Notes: a model not told the origin generated them from the letters alone. Shown: positions 34,685 to 42,328, counted from the stretch's first letter. The stretch is DNA of 64,000 nucleotides from Lysinibacillus contaminans (GCF_001278945.1 NZ_LGRV01000007.1:52842-116841); one strand, 5' to 3'. Numbers and translations: made by a program.

Positions 34685-35920
34685 TTAAGCAGTTATTTTT
34701 TGTGGGGATTTGTCACTCATTTTACTAAACAAAATAAATAAAGCCACAATAATTAATATAACCGGAGTTAACTCTTTTGGGAAAAACAGTATGAGAAACA
34801 GTCCTACTAATAAAGGTGACTTTAAAATAGCAATCGAAGCACTGCTAGCTATAATTGCTACAATAAAGAGCGTATCTAGTTGTGGAAAAAAAGATGCGAT
34901 AGCGTAGCCCTGTAAAATAGAAGCAAATATCACTGGGAAAATATTACCTCCTATCCAACCTGACTTTAAACAAAACTCCATAAAAATCAGTTTTAAAATA
35001 GAACCCAAAAATAAAGTAGCAATTGAAAGAGTCGGTACTAAATTAGGTAAATGTTGCATAGAATGTTGGCCGGAAAAAAGCAAATTAGGAGCGATTAAAG
35101 ACATTAAACCAATGCCAATACCACCGATAACAGCACTTAAAATAATTTTATTGTTTATTTTAGAAAATAATTTATTCATTACTCTTTCCAATAGTTTATA
35201 AAGTTTGCTAAACAAAATACCAAACAAAACTAAAGGAATAAAAAGAAACAATTCATCCAACCCCCAACTAGTTTCCCCTAACTTTATCGCAAGAGGGGGT
35301 TGTTCTGATATTTTAATAAAAAACGTAAAGGTAACAATACCGTTAACGATAAATAACATATATAATAATTTCTTGAAAAAAAGCAGTTTTTTATCTTTAG
35401 GGGCCTGATCAGGATTGTAGGGAACACGGTAGTTATGAGGTAAAGCTAAGTTTTTTATTCTGATGAACCAAGATTCCTTTTTCCACTCGTCGTAGGAATA
35501 ATAAATGTAACGCATTTTATCAGCTTGCCATACGGATAGCGCAATAACAGAACTTAATATGGCTGCTTCAGGACCTACACCCGCACCAAAGATTAAAACT
35601 AAAAAAGCAATAAAAAAATTTACAAATACATATGAATAGTCCATTCTTTGCGTTGTTTTTAATTCAACAATAGAATCATGAGCTATTTTCGGAAGATTTC
35701 CCCATTTATATCTACTAACACCTACTAAAACACCACCGAAAATACATAAAATTAATGGATAAATGGCAGGTGTATTTAATTGATTGGGTATGTCAGTCCA
35801 TATAATATCTGTCACTCCATTAACTAAAATTAAAAAAACAGAAGATATAACACCGATTATCCCACTTAGTATTAAACCATAAACAAATAATCCGATTATT
35901 TTAAAATACTTCTCAGTCAA
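34685..35920 (-). CDS. ClC-type chloride channel/transporter family protein
   Basis: This 411-residue protein has 10-11 hydrophobic segments. It carries a ClC-like GAGVGPEAAILSS (the GREGP equivalent with its glutamate) and SGWIGGNIFPVIFASILQG (the GKxxGPxxxP equivalent), both modified from the classic motifs. It probably moves chloride or another halide against protons. A TTG at 35920 preceded by GTGGGGAA is the likely start; the GTG at 35935 overlaps that site. There is no C-terminal CBS domain. Confidence 0.75.
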   Translation of the reverse strand: MTEKYFKIIGLFVYGLILSGIIGVISSVFLILVNGVTDIIWTDIPNQLNTPAIYPLILCIFGGVLVGVSRYKWGNLPKIAHDSIVELKTTQRMDYSYVFVNFFIAFLVLIFGAGVGPEAAILSSVIALSVWQADKMRYIYYSYDEWKKESWFIRIKNLALPHNYRVPYNPDQAPKDKKLLFFKKLLYMLFIVNGIVTFTFFIKISEQPPLAIKLGETSWGLDELFLFIPLVLFGILFSKLYKLLERVMNKLFSKINNKIILSAVIGGIGIGLMSLIAPNLLFSGQHSMQHLPNLVPTLSIATLFLGSILKLIFMEFCLKSGWIGGNIFPVIFASILQGYAIASFFPQLDTLFIVAIIASSASIAILKSPLLVGLFLILFFPKELTPVILIIVALFILFSKMSDKSPQKITA

Positions 35921-36079
35921 ATTAAAATTCCCCACTTTTTATTTGTATTTTAAGACTTTCTCTTTTTGCATTAAGAAGAGGGCAAAATATTTTGTGTAAA
36001 TGGAATAGATGACAAAAAAAGGAAGACCTTTTCTTGGTAGAATTAAGACACTACAACCAATCCTATAAAAGAGGTTTTC

Positions 36080-36418
36080 CTTATTAATCAGTTTACAAAC
36101 AAGGTATTACCGAAGTTTTTTCGTACGCAATTAGAAACAACCGTGAATACGTTGCTGGTGACAGCACTAACAGCATTTTTAGATAACGAAAAATATGATC
36201 GAATTGGCTTCAACTCAGATAACTCGTGGAATAGCTTGTATTGGTACACGGTGCACACCGAGTAAGGTGATTTAAACATCCAGATTCTACGCGATCGAAA
36301 CGGCGAGTTCAAGCCACAGACCGTCGCACCCTATAAACGCTTAAATGCCACGTTAGAATCAAGGGTTATTCATCTCTTTCAAAAAGAAATTACAATGCCA
36401 AAAATGATCGCCTTTTGA
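36080..36418 (+). pseudogene. IS256-family (mutator) transposase relic
   Basis: Reading forward, the frames give LLVTALTAFLDNEKYDRIGF, NSDNSWNSLYWYTVHTE, a TAA, then DLNIQILRDRNGEFKPQTVA, PYKRLNATLESRVIHLFQKE and ITMPKMIAF before another stop. GEL-L-IPRDRNGEF and PYKR are the N-terminal hallmarks of IS256-type transposases. Two stops and loss of everything beyond residue 110 or so show it is dead. It marks the left edge of the repeat-rich accessory region. Confidence 0.85.
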
Positions 36419-36541
36419 CAATAGCCTTTGTTAAAAAAATCAGGTACATTTGGTAACTGAAAAGTAGAGAGTATTAGAAACATCGATCAACTTGTTTTTA
36501 AAAATTATGATGTCATTTGAAAAGTTAAGCATTCTCCCAAC

Positions 36542-36665
36542 AAAAAAATCTCTCATAGTTTTCACTATGAGAGAAATGCTTCAAAGCCTTAAGGCTCTAA
36601 GTTCAAAGGTAAAAGCTGCGTATGCCGTATGTCTTATAGAAAGTTTTAAACCACCACTCCTCAAA
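36542..36665 (-). ncRNA. Candidate small RNA, copy 1 (shared 56-nt block plus terminator)
   Basis: The block 36610-36665 matches 41486-41541 at 55 of 56 bases. Thirty-five bases further on the minus strand, TCTCTCATAG pairs with CTATGAGAGA, followed by seven Ts (36548-36542). The same block-then-terminator order is found at 41.5 kb. The upstream part matches only weakly, and no promoter was identified. Transcription is inferred. Confidence 0.45.
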
Positions 36666-36803
36666 AAATGAATTTGCGAAAATGTAGCAAAATAAGTTTT
36701 CTGCGTCTATTTTTTGTCTGTAAAGCCCCTAAATTCTATGGATTCTCTATATTTTTCCCCACTCAATTTTTATTTAAAGCTATCTTCTTAATGATTGTTG
36801 CTA

Positions 36804-36830
36804 TTCAACTAACTAAGCAGGTTAGCTGAA
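36804..36830 (+). repeat. Array repeat R0
   Basis: TTCAACTAAC (36804-36813) and GTTAGCTGAA (36821-36830) form near-perfect 10-bp arms around a 7-nt spacer. It stands 46 bp before the Imm26-like gene, at the head of the array. Confidence 0.75.
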
Positions 36831-36876
36831 CAAGAAGCGTGCTATAATGTGAAAAAAATGATATTGGAGCAATGAT

Positions 36877-37362
36877 TTGAAGATTAACTATCCTTTTAAA
36901 CCAAAGTCAAATAAAGAATTGATCCCTAGGCAATTTTGGGCGATTCCTTTACCTAACGGAAATTTTGCTTGTGGCAGAGTTGTACAAGTAACAGGGAAAT
37001 ATAGTGCAGTCCCAACAAAAACTTTTCTCGCAGGATTAATGGATTGGTCAGACAGTGTGCCCCCTACGTTAGAATCAATTGCAGGAACAAAGACTATAAT
37101 ACAAGGAGTAGCACATATTAATTGTATTTACGAAACTGGGTTAGACGGAATGATAAGCGGGTACCGTCCATTGGAATTAGACTCTATTGAACCTAATTAT
37201 TTTCGTTCGCAAATTGGCTATCAACCCGAATATTGTAAATTAATGAGGGGGTTGGAAGAAGTAAGACCTATTACAAAAGCGGAGTGCGGTAAATATTCTA
37301 CTCTTGGAATATGGGGTACGGATTACATAAGACAAGTTGCAGAATCAAAGCTATTCAACTAA
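36877..37362 (+). CDS. Imm26-like immunity protein
   Basis: Encodes 161 residues. RQFWAIPLPNGNFACGRVVQ near the N-terminus and the TKTFLAGLMDW/ESIAGTKTIIQGVAHI segments recall the Imm26 family, predicted to neutralise polymorphic toxins. No toxin gene is adjacent. The start is TTG at 36877 with GGAG seven bases upstream. The last three codons (TTC AAC TAA) are themselves the left arm of repeat R1, so the repeat supplies the gene's end. Confidence 0.6.
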   Translation: MKINYPFKPKSNKELIPRQFWAIPLPNGNFACGRVVQVTGKYSAVPTKTFLAGLMDWSDSVPPTLESIAGTKTIIQGVAHINCIYETGLDGMISGYRPLELDSIEPNYFRSQIGYQPEYCKLMRGLEEVRPITKAECGKYSTLGIWGTDYIRQVAESKLFN

Positions 37363-37424
37363 TGGGGAGCGATTGTTCAATTAGAGCAGTCGCTTCTTGT
37401 GCTAACGGGGCAGATTAGTTGAAT
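37354..37424 (+). repeat. Array repeat R1, overlapping a stop codon
   Basis: Left arm TTCAACTAA (37354-37362) and right arm TTAGTTGAA (37416-37424) enclose an inner hairpin, GCGATTG with CAGTCGC, and an AACGGGGCAG motif. This two-armed form with an internal stem is the fullest copy in the array. Confidence 0.8.
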
Positions 37425-37489
37425 AAGTTTGTCAAAGAAAATTAATATTAATTGTATTATTTATGAGAGATAATCAAGGAGAGGAATCA

Positions 37490-38005
37490 ATGCAGATTTA
37501 TTCATATAGCATCCCAGAATCAGATTCTTTTTACACAAGAATTCCTATTTATAACGAGGATGAAAAAATTATAAGCATCATCAAGAAAAATCGTCATCGT
37601 ATTCTAACACAACTATTTCATATGCTTCTGCAATCAGGGATGCCACACTGCTATAAAGCTATTTCAATTGATAATAGTCCAATATATGAAATCGACTGCG
37701 TATTTACAGGTGTTCGTTATACTCTTCATAGTTACAATGCAATGAATAAAATTTCAATTAAGCAAAATCGAGTACAATTAATTGAAAAGATGCAAACCTT
37801 TATGATCAACGGGAACGTGTACCAATTTGAGAAAGATTACTCTTGGTCAGGAACTTTAAAGTTAAATGGTGAAAAAATTGCTTTCATTATAAATTTAGAT
37901 CATACAAATATAAATTTAACGAAGCGTATCCGCATTGAAGCAATCAATGATGATATAGCATCGCTAATAGCAATAATGTATCAGACATTTGTATATCCAC
38001 AGTAA
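37490..38005 (+). CDS. Tubby/LURP-one-like domain protein
   Basis: This 171-residue protein alternates beta-rich segments (YKAISIDNSPIYEIDCVFTG, YQFEKDYSWSGTLKLNGEKI) and ends in a hydrophobic helix (IASLIAIMYQTFV). This layout resembles the small tubby-C-terminal-like (YxjI/LURP-one) proteins of Bacillus, though I hold the assignment loosely. The ATG at 37490 follows AAGGAGAGG; an ATG at 37463 has no site. A degenerate copy of its last 59 bp lies directly downstream. Confidence 0.5.
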   Translation: MQIYSYSIPESDSFYTRIPIYNEDEKIISIIKKNRHRILTQLFHMLLQSGMPHCYKAISIDNSPIYEIDCVFTGVRYTLHSYNAMNKISIKQNRVQLIEKMQTFMINGNVYQFEKDYSWSGTLKLNGEKIAFIINLDHTNINLTKRIRIEAINDDIASLIAIMYQTFVYPQ

Positions 38006-38063
38006 AGCAATCAATGATGATGGCAGATCTCTAATTTTAATAATCTATTAAACATTTGTATAT
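38005..38063 (+). repeat. Displaced copy of the upstream gene's 3' end
   Basis: Bases 38005-38063 repeat 37938-37996 at an offset of 67 bp: AAGCAATCAATGATGAT and CATTTGTATAT are identical at the two ends, with a diverged middle. It encodes AINDD followed by SLILIIY, an alternative version of the real tail AINDDIASLIAIMY. This looks like the leftover C-terminus of a related allele. Confidence 0.7.
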
Positions 38064-38093
38064 TAAAAATGTTTGATATAAAACCGTTTAATA

Positions 38094-38138
38094 CTTAAAC
38101 TAACGGAGGCTTTTGTGGAATAAGGATATTTAAAATAA
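38094..38138 (+). repeat. Array repeat R2 (left module only)
   Basis: CTTAAACTAACGGAGGC, then TTTTGTGGAATAAGGATAT, matches the left modules of R3 and R4 (TTCAACTAA, CTTTTGTGAAACAAGG). It separates the tubby-like gene from the DUF3953 gene. Confidence 0.7.
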
Positions 38139-38151
38139 TCTGTCTTTTTTT

Positions 38152-38183
38152 GGGTCTCGTCAGATTTATGCGGATTTACAAAG
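38152..38183 (+). repeat. Left terminal inverted repeat of a 1.47-kb unit
   Basis: GGGTCTCGTCAGATTTATGC and its continuation match the reverse complement of 39622-39591 at roughly 27 of 31 positions. Together they bracket the DUF3953 and DUF1878 genes. Confidence 0.7.
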
Positions 38184-38305
38184 TTAAGGAAAAAATTGTT
38201 ACCAAACGGCGCTTTGGGAAGGTTATACTTAAGATTGTTTCGTAATAATAATGTCATTTAAAATTGCCACGTAAATGTAATTTTAAGCCACAGGGGGTGG
38301 ACGTA

Positions 38306-38539
38306 TTGCTAAAAATACTAAGGGTCGTATTATCCATCACTGTTTTAACTTTAGCGGGGTATGGTTTGATATCTGGGAATCACGAGTTAATTCCATATAT
38401 GATGTTTTTTATGGGGGCAATGTTTTTGGTTATGGGCATAGCCGAAATCAAGGAAATGCGGAAGCGAATGGGTATTTTTAATATTTTTGTTTCCATATTT
38501 GTTTTTTATGTTTTTTTGGAAAAGTTATTATTAAATTAA
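38306..38539 (+). CDS. DUF3953-like small membrane protein (YczI type)
   Basis: This 77-residue protein has three hydrophobic segments: VVLSITVLTLAGYGLIS, IPYMMFFMGAMFLVMGIAEI, and FNIFVSIFVFYVFLEKLLL. A charged KEMRKRMG loop lies between the last two. The pattern matches the DUF3953/YczI family as I recall it. The start is a TTG at 38306 after GGGGGTGG; the in-frame start at 38264 has no site. Function unknown. Confidence 0.6.
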   Translation: MLKILRVVLSITVLTLAGYGLISGNHELIPYMMFFMGAMFLVMGIAEIKEMRKRMGIFNIFVSIFVFYVFLEKLLLN

Positions 38540-38572
38540 AGAGCGTGATTGTTGCATACGCTTCACTTTTCT

Positions 38573-38715
38573 TCTTCAACTAATGGTACTTTTGTGAAAC
38601 AAGGATTTATAAAGTATACTAAATAAAATTAAATAACGTTCCCAAATGAAAGCTTGATAATATTTCAAACAGCTACAAACACTGTTAAATCAGTGTTTGT
38701 AGCTGTTTTCATTAG
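38573..38715 (+). repeat. Array repeat R3 left module plus terminator
   Basis: CTTCAACTAATGGTACTTTT, ACAAGGATTTATAAAGTATAC and AACGTTCCCAAAT match R4 over about 85 bp. A strong hairpin follows: ACAGCTACAAACACTG with CAGTGTTTGTAGCTGT and TTTTC (about 38668-38712), which should terminate the DUF3953 transcript. Confidence 0.75.
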
Positions 38716-38810
38716 AAAATAATACTCTGAGACGCTGCGAGAAATCATTTTAAAGCGGACTGTTCGATCCACTTGTTCTGAATGGCGATAACATATAAAT
38801 AGGTGCATTT

Positions 38811-38842
38811 TTTCTTCAACGACGCTGGTTAATTCAACAAGA
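38811..38842 (+). repeat. Array repeat R3 right module
   Basis: TTCTTCAACGACGCTGGTTA, followed by ATTCAACAAG, stands 45 bp before the DUF1878 gene, in the same place relative to its gene as R0 and R1 to theirs. Confidence 0.55.
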
Positions 38843-38886
38843 AAAGAATATCCAATTTATGCTAAAATAATAAGTGAGGTGAGGAA

Positions 38887-39309
38887 ATGAATATTGAGGA
38901 AGAAATCAGACAATTAAAATACCAAATTAAACTACTTAAATATATGGTTAATGACGATGAATTCCCCTTTTTTATGTATGCTTTAAACTTTGAATTTGAG
39001 GAAACTCAAGTCAAAGCTTTATTGAAGATAATATCTGCTTTTGATTACCGTCTAAAGAATAATTACCATGATTATCATGAATTAAACAAAGATGATGAAG
39101 CATTAAAAACGTTATTAAAAACCTATCATATCGACATCTACGAAATATACAAAACTGAGTTACCAACTATCACAGAGTTCAAACATTACTTGAACTGTAT
39201 CTTTGCTGATAAAGAAATAAATGCAAAACACGTTATTTCGAGTTTAAAAGGACAATCAATATATAAGGAACTATGTGATTATCTATTGAATCAATTAGAA
39301 GGACTTTAA
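38887..39309 (+). CDS. DUF1878-like protein (YhaI type)
   Basis: This 140-residue, mainly helical protein begins MNIEEEIRQLKYQIKLLKYM, then MYALNFEFEETQVKALLKII. These match my memory of the DUF1878/YhaI family of Bacillus, whose function is unknown. A GAGGTGAGG site precedes the ATG. It stands alone on its transcript, between repeat modules and inside the 1.47-kb inverted-repeat unit. Confidence 0.6.
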   Translation: MNIEEEIRQLKYQIKLLKYMVNDDEFPFFMYALNFEFEETQVKALLKIISAFDYRLKNNYHDYHELNKDDEALKTLLKTYHIDIYEIYKTELPTITEFKHYLNCIFADKEINAKHVISSLKGQSIYKELCDYLLNQLEGL

Positions 39310-39324
39310 CAAAGTTATGTTATT

Positions 39325-39405
39325 CAACGGGGGACTTTAGTGTAACAAGGTTTTATAACGTATACATAACTAAACCTAATAACGTTCCCAAATCGAAGTT
39401 TGGAA
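39325..39405 (+). repeat. Array repeat R4 left module
   Basis: ATTCAACGGGGGACTTTAGT, ACAAGGTTTTATAACGTATAC and AACGTTCCCAAATCGAAG match R3 left module base for base over most of its length. It begins 16 bp after the DUF1878 stop. An imperfect hairpin GACACGAATGTT/AACGTTTCGTG follows at about 39418-39450. Confidence 0.75.
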
Positions 39406-39590
39406 ACAGACTTAAAGGACACGAATGTTGTGATATCAACGTTTCGTGGCTTTTCTTATGAACATTAATTATGCGTTGTTTTATGCACTTTTGTTAAAAG
39501 TCAGTCATAGCAAAGGTTTTTAAGCATTCGAAGTAATGTTGCACCATCGACTTTGATGAATAAAATCGTGTATAAAAATTGAAGTCTTAT

Positions 39591-39622
39591 CGTTATAAAT
39601 TCGCATAAATCTGACGAGTCCC
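39591..39622 (-). repeat. Right terminal inverted repeat of the 1.47-kb unit
   Basis: On the minus strand GGGACTCGTCAGATTTATGC and the following bases match 38152-38183. No target-site duplication is evident outside the two ends. Confidence 0.7.
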
Positions 39623-39630
39623 CTTATTGT

Positions 39631-39705
39631 ACTAACGAGGGCTTTACTTGAAGATCACTGAGTTGCATATATAGTTCTTTTTTCTTTACTGAACTAACGG
39701 TGAAG
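39631..39705 (+). repeat. Array repeat R4 right module
   Basis: ACTAACGAGGGCTTTACTTG, AAGATCACTGAGTTGC, TTCTTTTTTCTTTA and TGAACTAACGG match R5 (40365-40452) in the same order. It precedes the secreted-protein gene. Confidence 0.75.
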
Positions 39706-39776
39706 GATAGTAGAAGAAGGAATTAATGTAACTGAACAGGACACACTAAACCTAAATATAATTTAGGGTGATGAAA

Positions 39777-40328
39777 TTGAATAAAAGTTTTCCTCTTCTA
39801 TTGGTTTTATTTAGTATATTTATTTGTGGGTTGTATTACGGAACAGTAAATGCAAATCCGAACGACACTCCACCTTCTTTTGAGGAAGGGTTCACAGAAG
39901 TTGGGTATAAATCTGTAAAAGCAGCAGTAAAGGAATTTGAAAATCATTTTAAATGTGATGTAAAGTTGCCCGAAATGTTGCCTTCAATTTCTTTCACACA
40001 TCAATTTGGAAGGTTTTTTGAAGATAAGAACTTTAATGTGAATGATTCCTTAGAAATTAGGTTTGTTAATAAAGATATAAGAGAAAATATTTTTAAAATT
40101 GACATTCGTCCTTCAAAAAATAAATTGAACTTCGAAAATAAACTGAACTTAAATGGTAAGGAGTATACACTTCAAGATGGTACCAAAGGTATTTATTTTG
40201 AAGACCGATTATTTAATTTTATTGTCTTTGAAAAGAATAATTTGCAATATATGTTTGGTATTTATAATAAAGTAGCAAATACAGAAACACCTGACACATT
40301 AGTCCGAATAGCTAATTCAATTGACTAA
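39777..40328 (+). CDS. Secreted hypothetical protein
   Basis: About 183 residues with a clear signal peptide (NKSFPLLLVLFSIFICGLYY, then GTVNANPND as the likely cleavage area). The mature domain of about 155 residues starts with FTEVGYKSVKAAVKEFENHF and is rich in charged beta segments (LEIRFVNKDIRENIFKIDIR). I recall no family; the layout resembles small lipoprotein-like DUF4367-type proteins only loosely. The TTG at 39777, six bases after GGGTG, is the likely start; GTG 39768 and ATG 39771 overlap that site. Confidence 0.6.
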   Translation: MNKSFPLLLVLFSIFICGLYYGTVNANPNDTPPSFEEGFTEVGYKSVKAAVKEFENHFKCDVKLPEMLPSISFTHQFGRFFEDKNFNVNDSLEIRFVNKDIRENIFKIDIRPSKNKLNFENKLNLNGKEYTLQDGTKGIYFEDRLFNFIVFEKNNLQYMFGIYNKVANTETPDTLVRIANSID

Positions 40329-40364
40329 CTTCTTCAGTTAAAGTCCATTAGTTGTCTTCTTCTT

Positions 40365-40452
40365 CAATTAACGGGGGCGTTAATTAAAGATCGTTGAGTT
40401 GCTTTGGCAGCTCTTTTTTCTTTATTAAACCAACGGGGCAGGTTAGTTCAAT
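40365..40452 (+). repeat. Array repeat R5 with internal terminator
   Basis: TTCAATTAACGGGGGC at the left and CAACGGGGCAGGTTAGTTCAA at the right enclose GAGTTGC-TTTG-GCAGCTC plus six Ts, an intrinsic terminator. It therefore ends the secreted-protein transcript and heads the DUF3885 gene. Confidence 0.8.
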
Positions 40453-40494
40453 AATGGTATTATTAAAGAACAATAGAAAGAAATGGAGTGAACG

Positions 40495-41157
40495 ATGATA
40501 GATTTAGGTCAATATTTAAATAATGCTTTTCCAGGACTTACTTTGGTACCTAGTCTTTATCATCAATGGGATATAGGTATTCACTTTGAATTAGGGGGTG
40601 AGATGTATCAATTTAGAGATGATGGTAGTCTGAATCTTGAAAAGTTTGACTGCGTATACAGTCAAGCGTTGTCTATATTTAACGAACTTTTTTCTGATTT
40701 GGATGAAATTTTTCTTGTTACGAATGTTTATCGGCACAAGTCTGATGAAATCAAGCAAAAGCGAATAAAGGTTTATGATCGCAATATAAAAAATAAAGAT
40801 TTAAAACTCCATTTAAAGCAAGAAACCTTACCATACGTATTTGATCATGAAGGAGCGGACGATTTTTATACATCTCGATTTTCCTTAAAGTGTTGCAAAC
40901 AAGATTTTAATTACCCATTACTTATTAAAGCAGCGTGCAATGAGGATTTCCCCTTGAAACCAAAATTCAGTACAGCTTCAGACTATCCAGATGTGTTTTT
41001 TATAAATATCACTAAAAATGTAATTTTTTTTATTTATGATGATAGAGGATGCGAGATCATCGCAACTAATAAGGAAACGATATATCCTTTATATGAAAAA
41101 TACGGCGATTGGTTTGATGAATACTCACGAGAAGAGATTGTTAAACGTTTTAAATAA
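40495..41157 (+). CDS. DUF3885 domain protein
   Basis: This 220-residue protein contains FLVTNVYRHKSDEIKQKRIK, YDRNIKNKDLKLHLKQETLP and YPDVFFINITKNVIFFIYDD. It ends LYEKYGDWFDEYSREEIVKR, the pattern I know as DUF3885 in Bacillales. Function is unknown. Such proteins turn up among immunity-like orphan genes, which fits the Imm26-like gene in this array. GGAGTGAACG precedes the ATG. A further repeat (R6) follows its stop by 52 bp. Confidence 0.7.
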   Translation: MIDLGQYLNNAFPGLTLVPSLYHQWDIGIHFELGGEMYQFRDDGSLNLEKFDCVYSQALSIFNELFSDLDEIFLVTNVYRHKSDEIKQKRIKVYDRNIKNKDLKLHLKQETLPYVFDHEGADDFYTSRFSLKCCKQDFNYPLLIKAACNEDFPLKPKFSTASDYPDVFFINITKNVIFFIYDDRGCEIIATNKETIYPLYEKYGDWFDEYSREEIVKRFK

Positions 41158-41208
41158 GAGTGTCATTATGTAATTCTCACTTGTCCTAAGAAAAAGTTTT
41201 CATACGTC

Positions 41209-41240
41209 TTGTTGAACTATGGGGCCTTTAGTTGAATAAG
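41209..41240 (+). repeat. Array repeat R6
   Basis: TTGTTGAACTATGGGGCCTT, then TAGTTGAATAAG, keeps both arms in shortened form. It closes the array; the candidate small RNA copy 2 lies just beyond. Confidence 0.65.
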
Positions 41241-41416
41241 ATAGCAAAATCAGAAGCTCCAACCATCTCCATATTTAAAAATACTGTTAATGCATTTATA
41301 TCTTAAGAAAATATATATTTTCTGTTTGGGTGCAGAGATACTTATTTTTATTTTTGGTAAGCTTAACTCATCAGGAATAGAAATTAATGAAAGTGATTGC
41401 GACAAACCTGAAAAAC

Positions 41417-41620
41417 TACACAAAAAACACTCTCACCAATTCAGGTAAGAGTGCTCTATATACATTGCTATTAAAGGCTATGTAGTAAAAGCCGCGTATG
41501 CCGTATGTCTTATAGAAAGTTTTAAACCACCACTCCTCAAAGTGGGTGTTCGCAGAAGTTATCCTGCATATCCTCATGCACCATGGTGTGAGGCCCGTCA
41601 TTCCAACTCCAATAGTAAAA
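41417..41620 (-). ncRNA. Candidate small RNA, copy 2
   Basis: The block 41486-41541 is 55/56 identical to copy 1. On the minus strand it is followed after 32 nt by CACTCTTACC-TGAATT-GGTGAGAGTG and six Ts (41453-41422), a clear terminator. Upstream of the block, several inverted segments (CCTCA...TGAGG, GCAG...CTGC) suggest folding. A 61-codon frame covers it but has no ribosome site. Confidence 0.5.
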
Positions 41621-41922
41621 CTCCCTTTTACAGCTTAAAGGTTAAAACTTAATATTATACGAACAATGCAGCCTTTAATGATATGATACGGTATGTCTTT
41701 TGAAGTTGCAAGTAAGTAGGTTTTAGAAAAAAAGTCAATGGGCGAGCATTGGAAATTGCGAAATTCTTGAAGAGAAATTGCGATGAGAATGCGATTAGTT
41801 TCATACATTTTTCACAAGCACGAACAAAAAATACGAACAACCTTTGCGAAAATGAGTAGAGTATGTAAAGATAGGTGCATATATGGATTTTACCCAATAA
41901 AAAAGTAAGGGAGGAAGCGGAA

Positions 41923-42261
41923 ATGGCAGCATATCCTAATTGCCCAAAATGTAATTCTGAATATACGTATGAAGATGGTGCGAACTTTGTGTGCCCAGAA
42001 TGTGCTCATGAGTGGAGTGCAGATGCAACTGAAGAAGTGTCTGATGCATTAGTTGTTAAAGATGTAAACGGAAATCTTTTAGCGGATGGCGATTCAGTAA
42101 CAGTAATTAAAGATTTAAAAGTAAAAGGTAGTTCATCGACATTGAAAATTGGTACAAAGGTGAAGAGCATTCGACTAGTTGAGGGTGATCACAACATTGA
42201 TTGTAAAATTGATGGTTTTGGTGCGATGAAACTAAAATCAGAATTCGTAAAAAAAGCATAA
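41923..42261 (+). CDS. PhnA/YjdM family zinc-ribbon protein
   Basis: This 112-residue protein has an N-terminal zinc ribbon (CPKC near residue 7, CPEC near 25) and an SH3-like C-terminal domain: [20 protein letters not shown], then [19 protein letters not shown]. This is the full PhnA/YjdM layout. The family was named for its place beside phosphonate genes, but its own activity is unclear. AAGGGAGGAAGC precedes the ATG at 41923; the longer frame upstream has no site. Confidence 0.9.
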   Translation: MAAYPNCPKCNSEYTYEDGANFVCPECAHEWSADATEEVSDALVVKDVNGNLLADGDSVTVIKDLKVKGSSSTLKIGTKVKSIRLVEGDHNIDCKIDGFGAMKLKSEFVKKA

Positions 42262-42272
42262 CCAATTATTGC

Positions 42273-42302
42273 AAAAGAGTCGCTGCCTGCGACTCTTTTT
42301 GA
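42273..42302 (+). terminator. Terminator
   Basis: AAAAGAGTCGC and GCGACTCTTTT form an 11-bp stem around a 5-nt loop, 12 bp after the PhnA stop; five Ts follow. Confidence 0.85.
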
Positions 42303-42328
42303 TTTTATAAAATAAATATAAAGTTTTA

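Noticed and set aside
36088..36312. 74-codon minus-strand frame
   Set aside because: It lies antisense to the clear IS256-type transposase relic and has no start signals.
38063..38257. 64-codon minus-strand frame with KKTDYFKYPY
   Set aside because: It crosses repeat R2, the tail duplication and an inverted-repeat end. Possibly a transposase scrap, but I could not match it to a family.
36804..41240. A CRISPR array in the repeat-rich region
   Set aside because: The repeats are palindromic, unequal in length and separated by whole genes, with no regular 30-40-bp spacers and no cas genes.
41416..41601. 61-codon minus-strand frame over the putative small RNA copy 2
   Set aside because: No ribosome site, it runs into a terminator, and the nearly identical block at 36.6 kb is not open in the matching frame.
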